This document shows positions 20,982-27,185 of a stretch of DNA of 27,185 nucleotides, piece by piece. The position numbers and the translations under genes are program-made. Each line of letters starts with the position of its first letter. The stretch's first letter is position 1. Source of the stretch: Bacillota bacterium. GTDB lineage: Bacteria; Bacillota; Clostridia; Acetivibrionales; DSM-1351. The stretch spans positions 1 through 27,185 of the forward strand of contig JAEZOA010000170.1 in the NCBI GenBank assembly GCA_023441625.1, read 5' to 3'. Under the pieces are notes generated by a model that saw only the letters and a list, made by a program, of their open reading frames with translations, did no database searches and was not told where the DNA came from.

Positions 20982-22544
20982 TCACTTTGGATTATTAAGC
21001 TTTTCCCTGTATTCCTTCGGCGATAAGCCTGTATTCTTTTTAAATGCAAGCGAAAAATAATTTGTATCGTGATAACCTACTTGATCAGCTATTTCATATG
21101 TTCTTAGTCCTTGATCTGCTAAAAGCTGTTTTGCCATCTCAATACGCTTGCGGGTAATATACTCATTACACCCTTCTCCCATTTCTTTTTTAAACAATCT
21201 AGAAAAATAATTCCTAGCCACATGAAACCTCTCTGCTAATGTAAAAACAGTTAAATCCTCCGTAAAATGTTCATTTATCAGTTTAGTCGCAGCTTCAATT
21301 ATTTCATGCATTTGCTTTTTATTTGAATACATTAGCTTCACAATAAACATTTCAGTAAAAACACTGCAATTTTCAACATCATTGTTTTGGAGTGTTGAAA
21401 TAAAGGCTTCAAGCCTCCCATCTACAGAATTACCAGTAGCTTTTAAATATTCCCAGTAAAAAGCTGCTGCTAAATCGTAATACATTTGTTCAACACTACT
21501 TTTTTGAATATTTAAACTCTTAACCTCATCCAAATAACTCTTTAGATACCTTTTGGCGATGTCTGTATCATGAATATTCTCAAGAATCTTTTCTTTATAG
21601 AAAAATAAATTACTGCTATTGCTAAAATTTTCTCCATTTCCTCTAATAGGAATATTAAGGTTATTAGTAAAATCCTCTTTATTGCATTTTTTCTTTGCCT
21701 CATTATAGGAATAATTAATTTTTGCAATATGCGAAACCTTCGGACCAATCCCCACATTTAACATAACTTCAAATTCTACATCAATTATATCCTTAAGCTT
21801 TGAAATTTGATCCTCTGCTTTGCTATATTTTGAACTGACATAGAAAATTACAATAATATCCCTGTCTTTATTTTGGAAGGTCCACCCTGAATTATTGCTA
21901 TCAATCATATTAATAAAAAAACTTTTAATAGACATTAAAAGCAAATTTTTATGCTGGCTCCATACACTGTTTTGAGCTATTTCAGGCTTAATTAAAACAA
22001 CCTGATATTCGCAATTATCCTCGAGGCTTAACTTATCAGTAATTTTTATAATTTCTGGATGCTCCTCAGGTTTTTCCGTAAGCTCCATTAGTGATTCCTC
22101 AAGCTTACGTTGTTCCTCAAGCATCCTTTTACGACTTAAAATATTATCCTTTATTTTAGCTTGAGTTTCATTTTGCAAATGAGTTAGCTGCAGCTCAATA
22201 CATTTAATCAGGTTACCTTCATCTACGGGTTTTAGTATAAAATCTTTAACGCCAAGGGAACAGCTTTTTTGAGCATATTTAAAATCATCATAACCTGTCA
22301 GCACAATTACTCTGAGTTTAGGCAAAATTTCAAACATAAGTCTTGTCATTTCTAGTCCATCCATTTCAGGCATGCAAATGTCAGTAAGCATTATATCTGG
22401 CCTAGTTTCCCTTGCAATCTCCAGAGCCTCTTGCGCACAGGAGGCAGTATAAACATGTTCTATTCCCAGCTTTGCCCAGGGAATCAGACTGTATAGTCCA
22501 TTTCTTATAATTAGTTCGTCATCAACAATCAATACTTTATACAA
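20982..22544 (-). CDS. AraC-family response regulator (YesN type)
   Basis: A 520-aa two-component response regulator. The receiver domain (1-120) has the acidic pocket Asp8-Asp9, the phospho-acceptor Asp55 (MLTDICMPEMDG), the switch threonine (VLTGYDD) and the Lys of FILKPVDE. A long middle region (about 130-400) has no catalytic motif. The C-terminal AraC/XylS DNA-binding domain has two helix-turn-helix units, FTLAERFHVARNYFSRLFKK and YEIADQVGYHDTNYFSLAFK. Translation appears to start with TTG (22544-22542), as GGTGA lies six bases upstream and the receiver motif starts at once. The kinase gene ends 18 bases before it. It probably activates the adjacent sugar-transport genes. Confidence 0.95.
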   Translation of the reverse strand: MYKVLIVDDELIIRNGLYSLIPWAKLGIEHVYTASCAQEALEIARETRPDIMLTDICMPEMDGLEMTRLMFEILPKLRVIVLTGYDDFKYAQKSCSLGVKDFILKPVDEGNLIKCIELQLTHLQNETQAKIKDNILSRKRMLEEQRKLEESLMELTEKPEEHPEIIKITDKLSLEDNCEYQVVLIKPEIAQNSVWSQHKNLLLMSIKSFFINMIDSNNSGWTFQNKDRDIIVIFYVSSKYSKAEDQISKLKDIIDVEFEVMLNVGIGPKVSHIAKINYSYNEAKKKCNKEDFTNNLNIPIRGNGENFSNSSNLFFYKEKILENIHDTDIAKRYLKSYLDEVKSLNIQKSSVEQMYYDLAAAFYWEYLKATGNSVDGRLEAFISTLQNNDVENCSVFTEMFIVKLMYSNKKQMHEIIEAATKLINEHFTEDLTVFTLAERFHVARNYFSRLFKKEMGEGCNEYITRKRIEMAKQLLADQGLRTYEIADQVGYHDTNYFSLAFKKNTGLSPKEYREKLNNPK

Positions 22545-22562
22545 TATACTTCACCAACCATT

Positions 22563-24347
22563 TCATTGCAATTTTATATCCAATTCTGAATTCATGCGTA
22601 GTCTAACATTTGCTGTTACTCCACCATACTCATTACTTTCATAAAAAAGACCATATGAATTACCAAGGAACAGTTTAATTCTTTGGTCAACATTCCTCAC
22701 ACCATATCCTAAACTTGTGTCGTTATCTACAAGAGTGCGGTTTAAATTGTTTATCTGTTCAGGAGTCATTCCTTTACCATTATCAATTGCCTTTACAATA
22801 ATATCCTCCCCATCGCGAACAGCAGTTATTTTAATAAAGCCTTTGGAATGTCTGCCTTTTAATCCGTGATAGATAGAATTCTCTACTAAAGGCTGCAAGG
22901 TCATCTTAGGAATTTTAACAGCATCAAATTCCTCCGGAATATCAATATAGCTTTCCATTTTGTCTTTGTAGCGAATTTCCTGTATTGTAAGATAATTCTC
23001 AACATGTTCAGCTTCACTTTTAAGCGTGATAATAGCCTCACCCCTACTTAAACTTATTCTGTAAAAACCTGCTAGGGCCTTTACCATTGTAGAAATATCA
23101 TGCTGTCCTCCGAGAAGTGCCTGCCAATGTATTGATTCCAATGTATTATAAAGAAAATGAGGATTAATTTGAGATTGTAGTGCCTTAAATTCTATTTCTT
23201 TAAGTTGTTGCTGCTCATCATAAATCCTTTTCATTAATACATCAATCTGTTCCACCATGATATTAAAACCCTCTGAAACCTGCTTAAAATCATATCCATA
23301 GGTTGACATGTTAATACGAGTCTCAAAATCACCATTAGAAACCATTGACATTCTATAAATCAGCTCATCAAAAGGCCTTAACAGTCGCTTGCTAAACCTA
23401 AAGGAAACAAAGGTTGCTGTTACAACAATTAAAAGCACAATGAGCAATATAGCTAACAGAAGTACCTTGTTACCCTTTAGAAGATAGCTTATTGGAATTG
23501 TTCCAACCACATACCAATCCCAATCCTCTATATATTTATAAACAACAACCTTCCCATCTATCTCAACCTCTCCATCCTGTTTTTTTAAAATGTTCTGAAG
23601 GTTTGAGTTAGTAGATATTTTACTCTTGTCTATATGAGATACAATTGTACCTTCACCATTCATAATAAAGGTCTCAAGAGGGAAATTGGTATTTTTATGT
23701 GAATAAAACCCAGCCAGTGTATCCTCTGTAACAGAGACACATAATACTCCAATTGGTTTTTTTATTTTATATATATCAAATATAGGCTTATAGATTGTAA
23801 GAGTATACTTACTTTTATTAACAGGGTCATTTCTAAAGCTAACCCTCAAAGGACTCCCTGTAATATCATCCTTTGCAAGATACATTATTACATCTGAATA
23901 ATCTGCATTACTACCTGCCTTAGTTGGACCTAAATAAAGCACTTTGTTATTGAGTACTTTATAAATATATATGTATAATATATCTCTTTTTGTTCCAAAG
24001 ATATTTAGCATGGACTGGTAAACATTATCTACCTCGGCTGTAAATTCAAGATTGTCCTCATCTGGGTTTGAAAGATATTTATGTAAGCTTTTATCAGTAA
24101 TTATATTATCCGGTGCATTTTCAATATCTTTAAGATAATTCTCAAGATTTAATGAGTTTTGTACAAGTTGCTGCATTGTCATATCTTTGGCCTGCTGCTT
24201 GATAGAACGACTTGTTATAGTATAAGAGCAGGCAAATACTATCAGAACTGTTATACATATAGTTATCACAAGATAGTAGGTGAGCTTAGAACGTAAGGGT
24301 ATACTTTTAATATGTTTTTTTACTGAATATAATAACCATTTTTTCAT
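22563..24347 (-). CDS. Sensor histidine kinase of the YesM (His_kinase PF06580) type
   Basis: A 594-aa membrane sensor kinase paired with the AraC-type regulator. It has a transmembrane helix at 22-44, an extracytoplasmic double-Cache-like sensor at 45-293, a second helix at 294-316, HAMP at 317-370, and the LytS/YesM kinase core with the phospho-acceptor His397 in QINPHFLYNTLESI. The ATPase N box is LQPLVENSIYHG (485-496) and the G boxes are DNGKGM (522-527) and GYGVRNV (548-554). The start at 24347 is four bases after the stop of the binding-protein gene, with its AAAAGGTG site overlapping that gene's last codons; an upstream in-frame start at 24428 would overlap it by 77 bases. Tight coupling to the binding protein suggests the sensor responds to the same sugar, perhaps through the loaded lipoprotein. 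Confidence 0.95.
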   Translation of the reverse strand: MKKWLLYSVKKHIKSIPLRSKLTYYLVITICITVLIVFACSYTITSRSIKQQAKDMTMQQLVQNSLNLENYLKDIENAPDNIITDKSLHKYLSNPDEDNLEFTAEVDNVYQSMLNIFGTKRDILYIYIYKVLNNKVLYLGPTKAGSNADYSDVIMYLAKDDITGSPLRVSFRNDPVNKSKYTLTIYKPIFDIYKIKKPIGVLCVSVTEDTLAGFYSHKNTNFPLETFIMNGEGTIVSHIDKSKISTNSNLQNILKKQDGEVEIDGKVVVYKYIEDWDWYVVGTIPISYLLKGNKVLLLAILLIVLLIVVTATFVSFRFSKRLLRPFDELIYRMSMVSNGDFETRINMSTYGYDFKQVSEGFNIMVEQIDVLMKRIYDEQQQLKEIEFKALQSQINPHFLYNTLESIHWQALLGGQHDISTMVKALAGFYRISLSRGEAIITLKSEAEHVENYLTIQEIRYKDKMESYIDIPEEFDAVKIPKMTLQPLVENSIYHGLKGRHSKGFIKITAVRDGEDIIVKAIDNGKGMTPEQINNLNRTLVDNDTSLGYGVRNVDQRIKLFLGNSYGLFYESNEYGGVTANVRLRMNSELDIKLQ

Positions 24348-24351
24348 GCTA

Positions 24352-25653
24352 TCACCTTTTATTAATATAGTATTGATTTGTAATAAATTCCATGGTGTTA
24401 GCTGCTTTTCTTGAATCTTCTCCACCAAAAATCTGTCTAGTTAATGTCAAGTGTGCATCAGATAGCCTTGGTGGAAGATATTGGTCATACCAGAATTGAA
24501 CATTCGGAGATTGATTAATATACCCTAGTATTTCTTTTGTTAGGGGATCTGTTATTTCTGGGTCCTTAACAGGAGGAATTCTGCCTGCAGCTATTCTCTT
24601 TTCTACAGCAGTATCATCTATAAGATATTTTATGAGCTCGAAAGCTTCATCTCTGTATGAGCAAGAGCTTGCTATTGAATAATAGTTATCTCCTAATGTA
24701 CCTATCGTATTTTTAGGATCTCCTTTTCCATTTGTAATTGTAGGAAACGGAAATACACCTACCTTATCAATGAATTCAGGCTTTTCGTATTTCAAATTAC
24801 TTAAGAACCAGCTCCCTGCTAACATCATACCAGCTGATTCATCGTACATAAGATTTCGTGCATCACCAGCATCTTCATCCATCCAGTTAAAGCCCTCAGG
24901 AAATGCTCCCATGTCAATTAATTCCTGAACCCTTTCTCCTGCCTGAACAAAAACCTCATCATTAAAGGAACCTCCATTTTTTCTATTTGCTGCATTATCA
25001 AAAACCGAAGCTCCACCTATTCTATCCACAAAATACATATAAAACATAGATCCTGTCCACGCTGTCCGATTGGCTAAAGCAAAAGGTATATATCCATGTT
25101 CTTTTAATACTTTTATAATATCCAACAACTGGTTATAGGTTTGCGGTGGTGATATATCTAAGGAATCAAAAATGTCTTTATTATAAAAAATTAATGCAAT
25201 AGCCATATTTTCAACAGGTACTCCCCAAATGCCATCCTTGTCAGTAACCATTTCTAAGGCTTTTTCATTAAATCTCGAGCTATAATTTTCTTGATTCATA
25301 TATTTATTTAAATTTACAACTCCACCAATACTAATGTACTCATTTAAAATTCCACCAGACCAAGTTGGAAATACATCGGGCATCTGATTTGTAGCCGCAC
25401 AAACTGATAATCTATTCTTATATAGATCATTTGGTATTCGAACCTTAGTAACTTCAAAATCACTATTATTTTGTTCAAATCTGCTCACAGAGTCAGTGAA
25501 AGCTAGATTAACTGCTGAATCTCCCTGAATGGTATATAGGGTTAATTGTTTTTTGGGAGGCTTCTGCCGGCTTATGCTCTGTTCACTATAAAAGCATCCT
25601 GTCAAAAACAATATTATAAAGAGTACAATTAGGCTTTTGAGTATTTTCTGCAT
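24352..25653 (-). CDS. Carbohydrate ABC transporter substrate-binding lipoprotein
   Basis: A 433-aa extracellular solute-binding protein of family 1 (MalE/UgpB type). The signal peptide ends at the lipobox LTGC with Cys20. Typical features follow: LTLYTI at the start of the mature domain, MPDVFPTWSGG, the GIWGVPVE segment, IALIFYNKDIFD with the PQTYNQLLDIIKVLKE helix, and a late MLAGSWFLSN block. It would deliver an oligosaccharide or similar sugar to the two permeases encoded upstream on the same strand. GAGGA lies five bases before the ATG. Unlike many sugar operons, it lies after the permeases and a 300-base gap, and is joined to the kinase and regulator genes. It may therefore serve the sensor as well as, or instead of, the transporter. 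Confidence 0.93.
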   Translation of the reverse strand: MQKILKSLIVLFIILFLTGCFYSEQSISRQKPPKKQLTLYTIQGDSAVNLAFTDSVSRFEQNNSDFEVTKVRIPNDLYKNRLSVCAATNQMPDVFPTWSGGILNEYISIGGVVNLNKYMNQENYSSRFNEKALEMVTDKDGIWGVPVENMAIALIFYNKDIFDSLDISPPQTYNQLLDIIKVLKEHGYIPFALANRTAWTGSMFYMYFVDRIGGASVFDNAANRKNGGSFNDEVFVQAGERVQELIDMGAFPEGFNWMDEDAGDARNLMYDESAGMMLAGSWFLSNLKYEKPEFIDKVGVFPFPTITNGKGDPKNTIGTLGDNYYSIASSCSYRDEAFELIKYLIDDTAVEKRIAAGRIPPVKDPEITDPLTKEILGYINQSPNVQFWYDQYLPPRLSDAHLTLTRQIFGGEDSRKAANTMEFITNQYYINKR

Positions 25654-25954
25654 GCTATCCTCAACTCACACTATATTTTATACAAAAGGTTCTTATTTTT
25701 TGGTTCTAATCTCATTTGAATTATTGAGATTAACAGAATTCTAAGACTCATCGAAAGTACTTCTCTATGAATCCTAGAAATTCCATATCTAAGAACTAAT
25801 TAACACTGCTTTCTGCATTAACATCCTTATTAATAAATAATAAGAGCTGTAAGCATATGTCAATTCAATTATATACTATATTAGGGTTTTTTTCTATAAT
25901 TTGCAGATTATATACTACTACAATCAATATATACAAGCAATGCTATTAAAAAAT
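25654..25954. other. 300-base gap between permease genes and binding-protein gene
   Basis: No gene is supported. It holds a TTGACA promoter (25863-25837), a 7-bp inverted repeat AATCTCA/TGAGATT (25708-25731) and two copies of TAGTATATAAT-like sequence on the minus strand near 25870-25915. No terminator for the permease genes is evident. Confidence 0.6.
25837..25863 (-). promoter_or_regulatory. Possible promoter of the binding-protein/kinase/regulator genes
   Basis: On the minus strand a perfect -35 TTGACA (25863-25858) faces TATTAT (25842-25837) at 15 bases, or TTATTT at 17 bases. A CTTATTA/TAATAAG inverted repeat (25826-25844) overlaps the -10 and could be an operator. Either way the untranslated leader is about 180 bases. 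Confidence 0.5.
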
Positions 25955-26788
25955 CTACCCTTTTACAGCACCTGCCATCATACCCTTTATTAATTTTTCT
26001 TGACCTATGGCAAAGGCAATTATCATTGGTATTGCACAAAATGTTAAAACAGCCATAATCATTGGTATATTTGCCTGATATTGACCCTGATAATCCCATA
26101 TAGAAAGTGGTAAGGTACGACTTTCTTTAGATTGTGTCAATACGAGCGCAAAGCTGAATTCGTTCCACATATTAACACTGTTGTATATTGCAAGAGTTGC
26201 TAAACCAGGCTTGGAAAGTGGAAATATAATACTGAAAAAAGTTCTAAACTTTCCACATCCGTCAATTTCAGCTGACTCTTCAAGTTCCTTAGGAATATCT
26301 GCCATAAAGCTAGTAAGAATGAATACTGATATAGGAAGATTAAATGCAGTGTAAGGTCCTATAAGTGCAAATATAGTGTCATAAATATTCATATTTTGAG
26401 TCAATTGAAATATTGGTATTAAAGTAACATGAACTGGCACAGCCATAGCTGCTACAATAAGCCCAAACAAAGGTTTATTGAGCTTAAACTTGAACCTTGA
26501 AAATGGATACGAAGCAAATGAAGCAGCCATCAGAATTAATACTAAGGAAATTCCAACAACAATTACACTATTGAGAAGATATGACGGGAAATTACTTTGA
26601 ATAACCTTGATAAGGTTATCTAAATATAAGCCCTTAGGCAATGAAAACACACCTGATGTTAATATTTCAAATTGCTCCTTAAAAGCTGATATAGCCATAA
26701 AGTAGAAGGGTGCACCTGCTACTACAAGCCAAATCGTTGCAAGAATAGCAGCAATAATTTTTCCAATAGTAATTCTCTTCTTTTTCAT
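25955..26788 (-). CDS. Sugar ABC transporter permease, MalG type
   Basis: A 277-aa inner-membrane permease of the MalG/carbohydrate uptake family with six predicted membrane helices. The EAA loop that docks the ATPase is EESAEIDGCGKFRTFFSIIF (about 184-203), followed by PLSKPG. GAGGAGG lies nine bases before the start at 26788; this site is inside the last codons of the preceding permease, and only four bases separate the two genes, so they are translated together. No ATP-hydrolysing subunit is encoded nearby; such importers often share an MsmK-type ATPase encoded elsewhere. Confidence 0.95.
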   Translation of the reverse strand: MKKKRITIGKIIAAILATIWLVVAGAPFYFMAISAFKEQFEILTSGVFSLPKGLYLDNLIKVIQSNFPSYLLNSVIVVGISLVLILMAASFASYPFSRFKFKLNKPLFGLIVAAMAVPVHVTLIPIFQLTQNMNIYDTIFALIGPYTAFNLPISVFILTSFMADIPKELEESAEIDGCGKFRTFFSIIFPLSKPGLATLAIYNSVNMWNEFSFALVLTQSKESRTLPLSIWDYQGQYQANIPMIMAVLTFCAIPMIIAFAIGQEKLIKGMMAGAVKG

Positions 26789-26792
26789 ATAA

Positions 26793-27185
26793 TTATGCCT
26801 CCTCTTTCCCATTTAAAGCTTTAAGAGTGAGTAATGCAATTGCAGTAATAATAACAAACATGGCAGAGGCTACGGTTGATCCGTATCCCATCTTAAATAT
26901 CTGAAATGCATTTTTATACATATATGTAGCCATCAGTTCGGTAGCACCATTAGGACCTCCCTGAGTCATAACGTAAATTAAGTCAAAATATTTTAATGAA
27001 CCAATCAATGATAATACAGCAGCACTTTTTATAGTTCCCTTCATAAACGGCATTGCAACTCTCCAAAAATATTGGCCTCTAGTCGCTCCATCAATAATTG
27101 CCGCCTCATATATTTCCACTGGTAATGAGCTTAAGCCTGCTAAAAAATATATCATATAAAAAGGTATAAATTGCCAGCATATAAC
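26793..27185 (-). CDS. Sugar ABC transporter permease, MalF type (5' end outside window)
   Basis: The reading frame is open through the window edge at 27185, so only the last 130 residues are present. They include the EAA loop EIYEAAIIDGATRGQYFWRV followed by AMPFMKGT, then the conserved FDLIYVMTQGGPNGATELM segment and a last membrane helix, typical of MalF/UgpA-type permeases. An ATG at 27155 is internal and is not the start. It forms the transmembrane dimer with the next permease. Confidence 0.94.
   Translation of the reverse strand, partial: VICWQFIPFYMIYFLAGLSSLPVEIYEAAIIDGATRGQYFWRVAMPFMKGTIKSAAVLSLIGSLKYFDLIYVMTQGGPNGATELMATYMYKNAFQIFKMGYGSTVASAMFVIITAIALLTLKALNGKEEA

Noticed and set aside
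25672..25751. 26-aa minus-strand frame upstream of the sugar-binding protein
   Set aside because: No ribosome binding site and low-information sequence.
25908..26099. 63-aa minus-strand frame at the end of the MalG-type permease gene
   Set aside because: Out-of-frame overlap with a clear permease; no ribosome binding site.
1..27185. CRISPR arrays, tRNAs, prophage or anti-phage genes
   Set aside because: No spaced direct repeats, tRNA cloverleaf, integrase, Cas or recognised defence domain was seen. The only tandem repeat is coding.

Overview
The window is AT-rich DNA that most resembles an anaerobic low-GC Firmicute of the class Clostridia. The signs are a single-chain pyruvate:ferredoxin oxidoreductase, purine-rich AAAGGAGG-type ribosome binding sites, several non-ATG starts (GTG for trmB, TTG for the AraC-type response regulator), a YesM/YesN sugar-sensing pair and WG-repeat proteins. 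The species cannot be named from this sequence alone. No rRNA, tRNA, CRISPR array, prophage or intact insertion sequence was found.

Layout. (1) 1-700: a small coiled-coil protein built on a 21-bp tandem repeat, then a hairpin terminator. (2) 719-6400, minus strand: pyruvate:ferredoxin oxidoreductase with a good sigma-A promoter and an upstream TTGTATACAA palindrome; a lone zinc-type metal-binding lipoprotein (ZnuA-like) whose promoter is covered by a perfect 31-bp Fur/Zur-type palindrome; a PfkB-family sugar kinase. (3) 6506-6643: an unannotated decayed 3' end of a sensor histidine kinase. (4) 6715-10047, minus strand: a compact run trmB, class I methyltransferase, XRE regulator with an apparently inactive S24/LexA-like domain, corA. 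(5) 10450-14515, plus strand: uppP, a chemoreceptor and a cysteine/histidine protein resembling BtrH N-terminal domains, each with a visible promoter or terminator. (6) 14539-18920: a divergent pair, a membrane-anchored beta-propeller-like protein and a secreted WG-repeat/DUF3298/TcaA-like protein, separated by a short intergenic region with a palindrome at the promoter. (7) 19052-19734: two very small minus-strand genes (41 and 71 aa) preceded by overlapping micro-ORFs and about 170 nt of strongly structured sequence that looks like a non-coding RNA or a long regulatory leader. (8) 19758-20886: an overlapping ogt-alkA alkylation-repair pair. (9) 20982-27185: carbohydrate uptake and sensing, with two ABC permeases (the first cut by the window end), a sugar-binding lipoprotein, a YesM-type histidine kinase and a YesN-type AraC response regulator, all on the minus strand.

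How the parts fit. The right-hand block reads as one sugar-responsive unit: the lipoprotein and permeases import a carbohydrate and the adjacent two-component pair probably controls them. The ATPase is not encoded here and is likely shared. The ZnuA-like lipoprotein also lacks its permease and ATPase. The most unexplained stretch is 19411-19702, where dense secondary structure, overlapping micro-ORFs and a CUU-UAA junction precede two tiny uncharacterised genes. Translation starts were moved from the longest reading frame to the codon with the best-placed ribosome binding site where the two differed.
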